Assembly: GCA_038503035.1 (NCBI GenBank)
Contig: JAVSML010024248.1
Location: forward strand, 1-64,000
Reading direction: 5' to 3'
Source of the DNA: Crocodylus rhombifer
Taxonomy: Eukaryota; Chordata; Crocodylia; Crocodylidae
Length of the DNA stretch: 64,000 nucleotides
The position numbers and the translations under genes were made by a program. The notes beneath the pieces are model-generated. The model was not told the DNA's origin and ran no database searches. It saw only the letters and a program-made list of their open reading frames with translations. Below, one piece after another: positions 33,870 to 45,500 of the stretch (the first letter of the stretch is position 1; each line of letters begins with the position of its first letter).

Positions 33870-36722
33870 ATGGTCAAAAGGGAGAAACAGGTAAGTGATG
33901 GGGGACGGGGCATTGCTGAGACTAGGGGGTCAGTGGGCACAACCGTTGGAGGCCTCAAATGCCTCTACACGAATGCTCGAAGTATGGGGAAGAAGCAGGA
34001 GGAACTCGCCCTCCTCCTAGCTGTCACCAGCCCTGACATAGTGGGGATCACAGAAACGTGGTGGGACTCATCGCATGACTGGGCGGTGAGTGTCAAGGGC
34101 TATAGGCTATACAGGAGGGACAGGATAGGAAGGAAAGGTGGAGGAGTAGCACTCTACATCAAGGAGGAATATACTTCCTCAGCAATTAGCAAGGGGGTAG
34201 AGGGGGGACACTCTGAGGTGCTCTGGGTTAGAGTAAAAGGCAGTCCAGGGGATAGAGACTTAACGGTGGGAGTCTACTATAGACCTCCCAACCAGGGAGA
34301 AGAGCTCGACCAGGAATTCTTAGGTCAGCTCACAGAGGTAGTGAGGGCTAAGGATGTGGTCATCATGGGGGACCTGAACTTCCCAGACATCTGCTGGGAA
34401 GAGCAGTCAGCTAAGTCTGATTGCTCACGTCGGTTCTTAGCCAGAGTGCAGAACCTCCATCTAACCCAGGAGGTGCACAGCCCCACCAGGGGAGACGCCT
34501 TGTTGGACCTGGTGCTGGCCACGAGTGATGACCTGGTGAGGGGGCTGCGGGTGATGGGCCACCTGGGAGACAGTGATCATCGCTTGCTGGAATTCACCAT
34601 CCAGCGTAAGGTGGAAAAGGGCTGCAGCAAGGCAACAGCCCTAGACTTTAGGAGGGCTGACTTCAACAAGCTAAGGAGGATCGTTGGGGAAGCGCTGAGG
34701 ACCCAGAGGGGAAGGGAGCCAGATGTCCAAGGTGAGTGGTTGCTCCTTAAGGAGACGATCCTCCATGCCCAAAGGGAGGTAATCCCAACAAGGGTCAAAG
34801 GGAGCAGGAGGGCACATAAACCCCCATGGCTCACTAGGAGCATCCGGGAATGTCTCCTTGCTAAAAGGGAGGCATACACCCAATGGAGGGATGGGGTCAT
34901 CACCAAGAAGGACTATGTTACAGTCGCCCGAGGATGTAGGGGGGCAGTCAGGAAGGCCAAGGCAGAGATGGAGATAGGACTAGCTTCCCGGATTAAGGAC
35001 AATAAGAAGTCCTTCTTCAAATACATAGGGGGTAAAAAGAGGGTCCTGGGTAATGTGGGGCCCCTGCAGGACACGATGGGCAACTTAGTCGTCATGCCAG
35101 ATGACAAAGCTAACATATTTAATGATTTCTTTGCCTCTGTCTTCCTAAGTAGGGACCAGTTCAGCCACCTCCCTGCTGGGCCCCCCTCGGGCCCCGGGAG
35201 AGACACGCCTGGGCCAGGGGTTAGCGAGGAGTTAGTTAGGGTACTTCTGGAGAGGCTGGACGTGTTCAAGTCCGCTGGCCCGGACGATCTTCACCCTAGG
35301 GTTCTACAGGAACTGGCCGAGGTCATTGCGGGACCCCTGGCGCGGCTCTATGAGCACTCGTGGTGCTCTGGTGAGGTGCCGGAGGACTGGAAGAGGGCCA
35401 ATGTAGTCCCTATCTTCAAAAAGGGAAAAAAAGAGGAGCCGGGAAATTACAGGCCAGTTAGTCTTACCTCAATCCCGGGTAAGCTCTTTGAAAAAATCAT
35501 CCTGGCACACATCCAGGAGGGTCCTGCGGGGGAATGCATGCTCAGGGGCAACCAACATGGGTTCATCAGTGGCAGGTCTTGTCAGACCAACCTGGTGGCC
35601 TTTTACGATCAGGTCACCAAATCATTAGATGCAGGGGTTGCTGTGGATGTAGTCTTTCTGGACTTCCGGAAGGCTTTCGACACTGTCTCTCACCCTGTCC
35701 TCATCAAAAAGCTGGGAGACTGTGGTGTCGATGCCCACACGGTCAAATGGGTCGCCAACTGGTTAGAGGGCCGCACCCAGAGGGTGGTAGTGGATGGGTT
35801 CTTCTCGACCTGGAAGGACGTGGGCAGTGGGGTTCCGCAGGGCTCGGTCCTCGGGCTCGCACTGTTCAACATCTTCATCAGTGACTTGGATGAGGGGGTA
35901 GAAAGCACCCTGTTCAAGTTTGCTGATGACACTAAGATGTGGGGGGATGTGGGTGCACTAGAAGGGTGCAATAGGCTACAAGCTGACCTTGACAGGTTGC
36001 AACGGTGGGCAGATGAGAATAGGATGGGGTTTAACACTGATAAGTGCAAGGTGTTGCACATGGGGAGGAAGAACCGGCACCACACTTACAGGTTGGGGAA
36101 CTCCCCTCTTGCCAGCACGGAGACGGAAAAGGATCTTGGAGTCGTCATTGACTCCACGATGAACATGGGCCGGCAGTGTGGGGAGGCAGTCAAGAAGGCT
36201 AACCGTACCCTGTCATGCATCCACAGATGCATCTCGAGCAGGTCCAGGGAGGTGATCCTCCCCCTCTATGCGGCACTGGTCAGGCCGCAGCTGGAGTAGT
36301 GCGTCCAGTTCTGGGCGCCACACTTCAAGAGGGACGTGGACGATATGGAAAGAGTCCAGAGGAGGGCCACTCGTATGATCAGGGGTCAGCAGGGCAAGCC
36401 TTATGAGGAGAGGCTACGGGACCTGAACCTGTTTAGCCTCCACAAGAGAAGGTTAAGGGGGGACCTTGTGGCCTGCTACAAACTGGTCAGGGGGGATTAG
36501 CAGGTATTGGGGGAGTCCCTGTTCCCCCGTGCGCTGCCAGGAGTGACCAGGAATAACGGTCACAAGCTGGTGGAGGGTAGGTTTAGATTAGATATTAGGA
36601 GGTGCTACTTCACAGTCAGGGCGGCTAGGGCCTGGAACCGGCTTCCAGGGGAAGTGGTGCAGGCTCCTAGCCTAGGGATTTTTAAAAGGAAGTTAGATGA
36701 GCACCTTGCCGGGGTCATCTGA
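33870..36722 (+). pseudogene. CR1 ORF2: endonuclease and reverse transcriptase, two stop codons
   Basis: The frame is open for 809 codons and reaches its natural TGA at 36720 after two in-frame TAGs at 36297 and 36498; there is no frameshift, giving about 950 codons. The AP-type endonuclease spans roughly residues 29-240: LYTNARS, ITETWW with Glu62, GDLNFPD with Asp168 and Asn170, and SDHRLLEF with Asp236-His237. The reverse transcriptase follows: FKSAGPDDLHPRVL, VVFLDFRKAFDTVSH, GVPQGSVLG, and FADDT at 684-688 carrying the catalytic aspartates. The family's C-terminal block ([26 protein letters not shown]) follows the first stop. It nicks target DNA and copies the element RNA. The start is the first ATG before the endonuclease and is not certain. 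Except for the stops, catalytic residues are intact, so this is a recently dead copy. Confidence 0.92.
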
Positions 36723-36806
36723 CCCCGGTGCTCTTTCCTGCCAAGGCAGGGGGTCAGACTAGATGATCTTCCTAGGTCCCTTCCGACTCTAGCTACTATG
36801 AAACTA
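36723..36806 (+). other. CR1 3' untranslated end
   Basis: About 84 bp after the ORF2 stop. It contains the inverted words GGGGTCATCTGACCCC straddling the stop, 'GCAGGGGGTCAGACTAGATGATC' and the 3' terminus 'CTACTATGAAACTA'. These words recur at the ends of the copies at 9.8, 19.1 and 62.7 kb. In CR1 this end is thought to be what the reverse transcriptase recognises. Confidence 0.7.
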
Positions 36807-36975
36807 TAAATTTAATGTGCATTAGCAAAAGCACATTAATGAATGTGTAGACACACCCTGAATAAACTCCAGTTCAATTTGAGTCAGAGTGCACTAATCT
36901 CTGTCACTGTCTACACATGCATTTAAGCACAGTAATTTACTCCAGTTTTTCATTGACCTGGGTACCAAGATTACC

Positions 36976-38042
36976 TTGGTGTGGAGCTTCTGGTTGTTTG
37001 CCCAGGTACGTGTCTCCAGATGAAGGGGAATGAAGTTGCTGCATCACAGCACCACCAAATTTTCAAGCCATATTTGGTAGGCTTGCTGGGCATATACTGT
37101 CTGAAGGGACAGCAACCCCTGAATGTAATAAACCGCTCATCTACTGTCAGGTGTATTCCTGGACTATACCTTTGAGCTGCTGCACAAATTGTGTCGAAAT
37201 ATCTCTGAAGGTAGCAGGTTTGTCCACAGCTCTCCTTTCCTCACATGTCCGTTTGTTGTCAAATCTCAGGTAGATGATTTGACGGAATCATTTTAAACTT
37301 GTGGTGGCATGGAAGCAAGGATGGCTGGTGCGTTGCCCCCACAACTCCTCCTGTGCCCTTACCGTAATCTTCCAGTGCCTCTTGACCACCGTGGTATAGA
37401 CCACTCAGCAGTAGGAGGCTAAGTTTGGTATAGACCACTCAGCTCTGTTTCGTCCAGTTTGTTCCACTCCTTTATATTTTCAGGATGACTACCATTCCAC
37501 TCCCTGAATCTTCTTTCTGCCTCTCTGTGTCTCTTATGATAACAGTCTGGATATTTTGTAAGAGAAACAGGTGGAAAGTTTCCACCACTGTGTCTTTATT
37601 ACTTTCTCTTGTTGGCCCAGCACTTTCATGGACTATGTCCTTGGCTGTTCTCCGATGATGTATTAGCTGTGGACTTTCCTCCACACTCTGCCATTCCTTC
37701 TTCTAAAGGTGTCATCATCTGCAATGTTTTTTGGGGGTGGTGGCTGTGGTTCTGCTCCACGTCCTGCTGTAGCTCTTCTCAGTTTTCCACAGTGGCCCCA
37801 GGCTGGTCCGTTTTACTTCCCACTGGAAGTGTTGGCATTACTTCTGCTTGTGATGCCTCACCTGAGCTGGATAAAGCTTCCATAGACACATGGTCCTCTT
37901 GCTCTGAACAATCTCCCATGTCTGGAAGAAAGTCAGCATCCTCACTCCCTTGGGATAAGATTTCATCAGTGGATGTGTCGCTATCATCTCCAGTTACCTG
38001 TGTAAGACAGGCTTCAGCACTGAATATGTGCTGTCTTCTCAT
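36976..38042 (-). pseudogene. piggyBac-type transposase relic
   Basis: Read on the minus strand, the pieces follow piggyBac-family transposases. From 38042: a start region (MRRQHIFSAEACL) and an acidic Ser/Asp/Glu-rich segment to a stop at 37779. At about 37600-37480: VETFHLFLLQNIQTVI and, in another frame, REAERRFREWN..EWNKLDETEL. At about 37340-37150: RFDNKRTCEERRAVDK. Then, after a frameshift near 37147, LTVDERFITFRGCCPFRQYM, PSKPTKYGLKIWW and CDAAT. The Asp in LTVDE corresponds to the first catalytic residue of the family. The C-terminal half with the other catalytic residues and the zinc-binding tail is absent. Several frameshifts and stops make it dead. No piggyBac ends or TTAA duplications could be fixed. 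Confidence 0.8.
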
Positions 38043-38062
38043 CCTGAACTGCAGAAAAAAAA
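38043..38062 (-). promoter_or_regulatory. Candidate 3' splice site before the piggyBac start
   Basis: On the minus strand a pyrimidine run followed by CTGCAG lies a few bases upstream of the ATG of the transposase relic (TTTTTTTTTCTGCAG then TTCAGGATGAGAAG). This is the shape of a splice acceptor. An upstream donor was not identified, so its use is speculative. Confidence 0.3.
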
Positions 38063-38249
38063 AGGAAAAATTGATTACTGCTGAATGCATATAAATAATA
38101 ATCAAGACAAACCTGTCCACCTCTGCTGTCACAGAAGCAATTCCACCCTGCCCTATGGCAGTGCAGGTAGCACCCTCTTCTCCTGGGCACAGAAGCCAGA
38201 GACCAGCATCCACCCTTTGGAGGCAAGCCAAATGTTAGGTGGATGATGT

Positions 38250-41200
38250 TTGGAAATCACACATGCAGGGGTTTATTGAGAACAGGTTAAAGGGGCATAG
38301 GGTGTCAAGCCCTTACTGTTGAAGGGGATTCCATTGTGTACTCTGTATTGCAGTATGAAGTTGTTCTATTTCTTCTCTGCTGTCCCTTTGCTCTTTCACT
38401 TCCAACAAAGGCAGGGCAAACTAGCTTGTATGTTATGAAAGGGACAGGTGAGGCACAGTTTTGCCATGAGAAAAGAGAGCAGAGGTGGATTTGGGTGTGA
38501 CGAGTTTTTTTGGGTTTTTTTGGCAAAGGGCAAGGCGTCTTGATGACCTCGCAGCCTGCAAACAAAGTGGTTTGCAAAAGGGATTACCACAGCTTCTCAA
38601 AAGCAGGGTGGAGGATGGTCCTCTATTAGTTACCATGGATACCTGAAGTGGACATGAATGAGGTGTGAATGAATGGCCACCTTTCAGATGCATCCACCCA
38701 AAGTGCACAAACAGGTCTAGGCCTGTCATTTGTACAGAAATTGCATTGGGGTAACAAGTTAACAATGTGTTAACATGGGCTTGGGGTAAGTTGTTACCCC
38801 ATATGGAAAAACAAATTCATGCCTGGGTAACATGTTCCCCTGGGAAGTTTTTCATCCCCAGAGAGCAAACCATTCATGTACGCTGGTTGTTCTTTGGGGA
38901 TATTGTGCACTGAGGTGCCAGTGACAATGCCCTAAAAAAAATTTTTTTTTTTTAAATTAATTAACTTTAAGATACTGCACAAAATATGCATTTGGGGTAG
39001 GAAATTGCCCCATGGGAATGTATGAAGGTTAAGAAATATTCCATTTGCTTTTCAGCTGATAATTCATTGGTCTCCTGCTGTCATACTGTCCAGTGCAACG
39101 CAGGCATGGGACTTGGGGGAAGAGTGCTACCACAACCATAAGCCAGAAGCCAAGACCAAACAGCACAAGCCATGAGTCCAGAAGGTGAGGGTCAAGGCAG
39201 AGGGAGCATGCAGGCTGGGAGAAAGTTCAGTTGGAATAATGTAGAGAAAATAGGGAGCCAATACTCAGGGAACAGTGCATGAATCGGGAACACTGGGGCT
39301 AGACAGAAGGTAACTAGTCTTGACACAAGTCTGCACAGCACATTTCTCCATGCACTAATCAATCTTTCAACTATTCTCCTTATCAAGAATCTCCCTCATG
39401 GATCAGGAAATCCTATCACTCTACACTGGATGCTAGGAAACCTGTTATAGTGGACTTCTAGCTAATACATGCAGATACATTGTACATCTCACCACTTGGT
39501 GTCTGGGGATAGATCTAAAATACCATGAGTATTTCTTAGCTCTAAATTATGTGACCTGAAAAAGGCAACATTTTAAAGCATGAATGCCCTTTGGGCAATT
39601 ATGCTTTCCACGAATCCTATAGTTGGTGGAAGTTGTGATTCCATAGTTGTAGAGGCATGGCATGTTGGTTTCTACAGGCAAATGGTGTAATCCTCTGGAA
39701 TCCATCATATTCAAATCATAGACTATTATCAGAGCCATTGTCCAGGCCAGGAAAATCCACCTCTAATTAATAGCCTAGGTTTTGTGGCAAATAGACATAT
39801 ATTTTGTTAAATATTAATTGACAAACAAATACTTGCTTCCAACAGCACACAGCTAAATATATTTTAATAGCCTTTTAACTGTAACTATCTATGACTCCTA
39901 TGGGATTTGAATGATTCTGAAGACTTATTTTCAAACAATTTATCCTCTGAATATCTACTGTTAGACTGTACTGCAAGTTGGTGGTTTGGCATATCATAAA
40001 GAGTGTTGATGCTTTAGGTGTGGGTCCCTGTAAGAATGCCAAAGACTTAATGATCAGGAAAATGTCTCCTCACCCTACTACTGGAGTTACCTCCAGATCA
40101 GTGCATGAAAAAGGCAGTACCACTGATGTCATTTCCATTTTCTTTGGGTAAACCTGAGGTTTCTTTCCTCAACTGGCAATCTATGATGTTTTATAATCAT
40201 TAAATGCATTTTTAAAAAAATATAACTTTTGAATGTTGGTAAGTGATTTAACATTTCACATTTCCTGAGAAACAGATAAAAGAGAACTTGAATGCATTTA
40301 TGAATGTCCTTCATTCTGTTGAATATCCCCCTAATTTTTCTCTCTTAATGTGGTAAGTATAATGGAAGTCTGTTAAAAGGCTGACCTTGGTGCACTAAAA
40401 TTGATTTCTTTTAGCTGATCTAGTCCTTTAATAAGAATTTGTTTGAAAGCTCTGGTATTTAAGAAACTATATTTTGTTTCATGTACTGAATGTATTGAGT
40501 CTGTTCTTTTTCATGTCATGTTTCTATTGCATTTCAGTTCCAAGTATATTGGAAATGTATGCTTTTTACTGGCTTATTCTTTTTGCATTTGTTCTTTTAA
40601 AATGTTTTTCTTCATTTCTGTGGTTTTAAGTACGTAAACCAGATTTAGGATCAGGCCTTTAACACTAGGATGCTATGTTTGTAGGATAAGAGGCAAAACT
40701 ATAATTGTGGTTTTTTTATCTCTCCCCCACAGGTGGGCACATTGGCTTCCACACCACTTACTCCATTTGTACTTTATTCCCTGCTATGCCTGATTTGAGG
40801 AGGGAAGTACTTCTTTGATCCACACACTTTTTCTTCTGCCTGGTTTCAGGCAGAGTGGCGTGCCAACCAGTGTGCTTTCCCTGGAGACCTGGCAATGTGT
40901 TTTCTCACACCACAGGGCAAAGCAAGATGCAAGACAATGAGGATAAATAAGGGATTGTCCTATGAAATGTGGGTCACTTGGCATTCCTGCTAATTGGAAG
41001 GGGGAGGTTAGGCACCTTCTTTTACCACTGCTCCTGCCTATTATACTGCTTTCAGTAGTTCTGTTTTAGAGCTGGTTATACAATACCAATTGTTACTATA
41101 GAAGCAGTGCAAGAATTGGTTCTAATATTTATTGAATATTATTTGACTACATGTAAAGCTTCAAAGATAATGTAAACAAGTATTTGGAAATAATTTGCAT

Positions 41201-42249
41201 TTGCAAAATGCACAAACATTGCAACTTGCAAAATGCTGGACTGGTATATATTTATAGTTCACTAATACTGATTGGATAAATGTAAGACCACTGCTAATGT
41301 ATTATTCTATCATGCACTCATTTGAGCTTCCCCTCTAATACACTTAATACGACAGCAATATAAAATTATATGTGTATAAGTATTATGTGTATAATGTGTG
41401 ACATTGTATTTACCAAGTTGTTTTGAAGTAAATAATACTTAAGCAAATAGGTATAACTAGGAGCATGTGTCAATTCAAAGCTCCACGACAGATGCATTTA
41501 GATGTAACACATGATATATCACAAAGCAACATGCTAGCCAGAAAACTTGAAAAGACCTAGTTTTCTAAAGAGTGTGAAGATGAAAGACAATATTTTCTAG
41601 GAAAAGATGCCTTTATATTTTCTTTTAAAAGCCCCAGGACTTGAGAAAATGTTGTGATAGGTGTTTGTTACTTGAATCTTTGTGGATAATTAGCAGGTCA
41701 AATTGCCTGCCAAAAGATGGGTAATTTTCTTCTCTCCATTCAGCACATGTTTCAGATCTGGCACAGTGCTACCTTTTTTTCCTTGATTATTTTGGGTGAT
41801 GAGGCAGGCCATGTGGGGGAGGCGGGGGCATGTAGATGTAGACACCAGATCTCATCAGAAGAGAAGTTTGTTTTTACATAGGCCATTCGCAACTGAACAT
41901 AAAACTACTATTTACAGCTTGGCTTTCTCTCAGTAATTGTGCATGCAGATGCAATACCCCACTTCTCACACCCAAACGTAAACAAAATTCTAATGCATTA
42001 AGGTCTTTTTTCTTTTTCTTGAAGGGAGAGAAGGCAGAGAGAATGAATGTACAAATTTTTCTACTTTTTAAATATTTGGAAGATGTTCATTAACTTTGCT
42101 TGTAAAAGTCATATTACTACCTAGCTTCATAGTTCTATAAGAATATACCTGAAAAGCAAGCAGAGGAAAATGAAAAACTTGGGGTTACCCAATACATGGT
42201 AGTTAACTGTGACCTAGTCTTGACCTCTTTCCCTAAGCTAAGAAAAACC
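38250..42249. other. Repeat-poor DNA, unassigned
   Basis: 38700-39010 contains several TTAAC and 'GGGGTAA..TTACCCC' words that may belong to the end of the piggyBac element. 39.0-42.2 kb is AT-rich with no recognised transposon, gene or RNA. Confidence 0.35.
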
Positions 42250-42252
42250 TAA

Positions 42253-42528
42253 GGGCCTCGTTACACTTTACGCTGTGAGACACACAAATATTGGTCGGCT
42301 TAGTGATGGCCAATCCTACCTAGTCATATGCTAGTCATACCTTTAATTTGAGTGGCAAGTCTGCGGGGAGTGGTAAGGTTTTGCATATCAAGAGAGAATC
42401 CTGCCCTGGAGTGGCATAACTTTGAGCTGCATAAAGAATGCTTTAAGCCACTTAAAGGCATTAACATGTGGACAAACCAGGTGTTAAGAGCTCCAGGAAC
42501 AGCCTAAAAATAACATGTAACAAGTCCC
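42253..42528. mobile_element. MITE, Harbinger-like, complete (276 bp)
   Basis: Termini GGGCCTCGTTACACTTTA and, inverted, GGGACTTGTTACATGTTA. It is flanked by TAA on both sides (42250-42252 and 42529-42531), the TWA target duplication typical of PIF/Harbinger. No open frame. This is the cleanest copy for superfamily assignment of the GGG-ended MITEs in the window. Confidence 0.8.
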
Positions 42529-42531
42529 TAA

Positions 42532-45500
42532 GAAAATAAAGGGATACTTGGTGTGTCACATGCTACTTTTTATTTATGCAAATTATAAGCTTGAGCACAT
42601 GCCTTTGTACTGAACTGTATGACTACCTCTCTAAATTTCTTTGCTTCCATTTTTTAGTGAGTGGGGGAAGCGTGACTTGCTTTTTGTGAATCATATTGAA
42701 AGCCTTCCTTTACTAGGGCTTAGAGAAGTTTCCAAGCTTTTCAGTGACTCTATATGAACTGATTTTGTCTCACCACACTAGTACAGTTTGGGTCCCTTCA
42801 GCATACGTAAGATGCACTAGCTTGTAGATATGGACTCTTCCATTTTTCTACATGTTAACTTAGGGGGAAACAAAAGATTAAATATATTTCATTTCTGCAG
42901 TCTTTACTCAGGCAAATCTCTGAACTAGTATCAGGACTATAATTGTATTTGAAAAGTGGGTATCTCTATAGGAAAGGGATTCAATGATAAACCTGCCTGT
43001 AGTAAGCCAATACTATAGAAAATTAATACTGATTTTTTTTTAACGTTTCTATCTTCAAATTTGAAGTTTAAATGGGGTTACAATAGTAGGAGAGCTACCA
43101 GAAGGTGGTTTAAGGAAACGTTAGACTTAAATATGATGACAAAGGTCAAACACAAGAGATGCTTTAGCTTGTAAAATGTACATCATGTTGCACAGATCTT
43201 TAAATGCATGCAGTTTAAGTCCATGGGGAGTCAGTAAGTATGCATATGTGACTTATTACTCTGACATGGTACTATTACATTTTAGTTTTTAGCATTTTTA
43301 AAGAGTAGGTAATAGTTATAAGAGATGAAGAACTCAGAATTAAGTACTGTAGTTATACACAGAAGGATAATTTGGTTTTGATAAATTGGCCTGGGCCTGT
43401 TAACTAATAATACAATTTTTTTAGTAGCATCTTACCAGTCTGAAAAAGAAGTAACATCATTATTAATGTCTAAACTATAGTGTGTTTCACACAGGATTAT
43501 GGTAAAGGTCAAACCATGTTTCGCTGAATTAAAAGCTATTCTGAGCTGTAGCATTCCTAATCAACTCAGACCTAAAGGTGCATAGCTCAGTTATAATGAG
43601 GCACAATGAATTTAAATAAACTGTGTGATACTGTATAGTGATTTATAAACACACTGTGGTATCCTTTTAACTCATTAGCAATGAAAGATACTACTGTATG
43701 TATTCTCCACTATTTTTTGCTGTGTAACTATTTCTACTTACAAATTCTTGAAGTGTATGCCTTTTGTTATTTCCTAACAGTATATAGGAAGTAAAACACA
43801 ATGTTAGTTTATACACATTATAAAGCCAGGTGACTAGAGATTTGGCAAAAAAACCAAAACAGAACAAAATAAGACAAGACGAGACAAAACAAAGCAACTC
43901 CTCACAAAAACCTACTCCAGTAAGTACAATAAAATAAAATTTTGTAGTTGTAGCTATTACCATTTTAAAAAGATATATTCTATTCTGTTTCTGCATATAG
44001 ATCTCACAGCAAGGAAGGACAGTAAACTGGCTCTAGGTTCATAAATCATACTGCAAGTACTGTTCACCAAAAGAATATCAGCATATGTAAAAGGTCTGAT
44101 TCTTTTTTGCTTGAAACCCTTTTGAAATGCAAGAACGTGTAAAAGAAGGCATTGGCTTCAAAGGGACTATGCCCTCTGCTTCAAAGTGTCCACTTATCTA
44201 TGATTTAAATATGGCTTGCGTAGGATGTTTGTGCCCTCCAACTGCAAAATTCAAAGCCCAGCAATGTGAGAGGGAGCAAGGTTTTAACACCTCCTACTCC
44301 ATGTTTTTTCTTTTGCTAACTGGGGAGCCATAAAGGAATTCTTCAAGCGCTCTTCCTTTCCAAACTTTTGAGGTCCAGATTTTAAAAAGTGAGTTGTTAA
44401 AATTAGTCTCTAAAATCCATTTTTGGACATCTGAACTGCCCTATTTTCAAAAGTTCTAAGTATCTAGTAGTTGCCCCTGAGTTTTTTTAAATGTTCATAT
44501 ATAGTAAGCATTCTCAGCATGAGGATGTTTGACAGGTGAAAACTGTAAGAAATGGTACTTCAGGTGGATTATAGCAGTTTGAAGTTAAAATTCTCATTTT
44601 AAACTCCTAGCCTCATGTGTGTGTATGTACATACATACATACATACAACGTAAGTTATTAAAGTGTAAAAGTGCACAAGGACTTTATGAAGACCCTGTGT
44701 ATTGCACACCATCTCATGCCAATGCAGTTAAACAACGCCAGTGACTGAGAATGTAGGCAATTGAATTTCATATGCAAAGTCCATTTGTACAACAGATGTT
44801 TTACTTGAAAATGTTGCCCTTAACACACATGTAGGTGTGCAAAAGCTGGGTTGAAGGCCTGTTGAGAAACAAGGTCCCATTTTTTCTTTCTCTCTTTCTT
44901 CTTTTTAAGCCTGTTTGAATTCTAGCTGCATCTCAATCAAGATGTGTCAAGCATATACTGTGGTTTGAACAATCAGATGTGTAACATGAGATGCATGGTT
45001 AACTTCAGTGCTTTTCAATAAATAAAAGCCCACAGTGGAGGGAAATCAGATGTCTGGAATTTTACTTTTTTTTAACAAGCTGTAAAAAAAAATGTTTCTG
45101 TTTCAAAGCATAGACAGAATTGTTCTCTACTTGCATTTCATCATTGCACCCTGATTTTTTAATACTACTGTAAATCTAACAATTATTTCCTAAGTACAAC
45201 AGATACAGAGATGGCAAGTATTCATGGATTCTGCAACAATCTGATTCTCGCTAATGTGAATAAATCCATTTATGTACAGTTAAGCATCCTAAATCCACCC
45301 CCTGCGCTTAACTCTTGCATTCTTCATGCAAGGGTGAAACCAAAGGTGTTTCTTAAATGAACTGAAGAGCAAGAAACTTCTAAAATCTTAATCAGCTATA
45401 CATGGAAAAAATATAAAATTACATTATCTAAAGTGTAATAAATACCTTTTCCCCAAATGTTTTTCAAGTTTAAAATTGCTGGAGAACATTTGAAAATGAC

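Larger units (their letters stand above)
33298..36806 (+). mobile_element. CR1 LINE, near-complete and young
   Basis: A 3.5-kb CR1-clade non-LTR retrotransposon. In order it has the C-terminal half of ORF1 (esterase-type), an ~80-bp spacer, ORF2 (endonuclease and reverse transcriptase), and a short 3' end with the family's hairpin ('GGGGTCATCTGACCCCGG') ending 'CTACTATGAAACTA'. It is truncated at the 5' end within ORF1, as is usual for CR1. TAAAT at 33293-33297 and 36807-36811 may be a short target duplication. Base composition is much more GC-rich than the flanks. Confidence 0.93.
33154..36858. mobile_element. Inner MITE, split by CR1
   Basis: Perfect inverted ends: AGGGTGTGTCTACACA (33153-33168) and TGTGTAGACACACCCT (36844-36859). 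TGA on both sides (33151-33153 in 'TGAGGG', 36859-36861 in 'CCCTGA') is a 3-bp target duplication compatible with PIF/Harbinger. Its left half is 33154-33297 and its right half 36807-36858. 'GCTAATGTGCATTAAAA' and 'AATGTGCATTAGCAAAAGC' are subterminal inverted words. Without CR1 it would be about 200 bp. Confidence 0.8.
33119..36960. mobile_element. Outer MITE hosting a MITE plus CR1 nest
   Basis: The sequence left of the inner MITE (GGGCGCATTCACATGTACAATTAATGTGA) and right of it (TGAATAAACTCCAGTTCAATTTGAGTC) reads continuously if the interior is removed across one TGA. It then resembles the left part of the family at 12770 and 24827 ('..CAATAAACTC..'). The right boundary is not clear; 'TGTCTACACATGCATTTAAGC' near 36908 may be its end or a neighbouring copy. 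Confidence 0.5.

Noticed and set aside
33492..35269. Other open frames across the CR1 body on both strands
   Set aside because: They are shadows of ORF1 and ORF2 in a GC-rich element.
38690..39020. Possible piggyBac terminal repeats around TTAAC words
   Set aside because: Several TTAA sites occur near 'GGGGTAA..TTACCCC', but I could not pair a left and a right end or find matching TTAA duplications.
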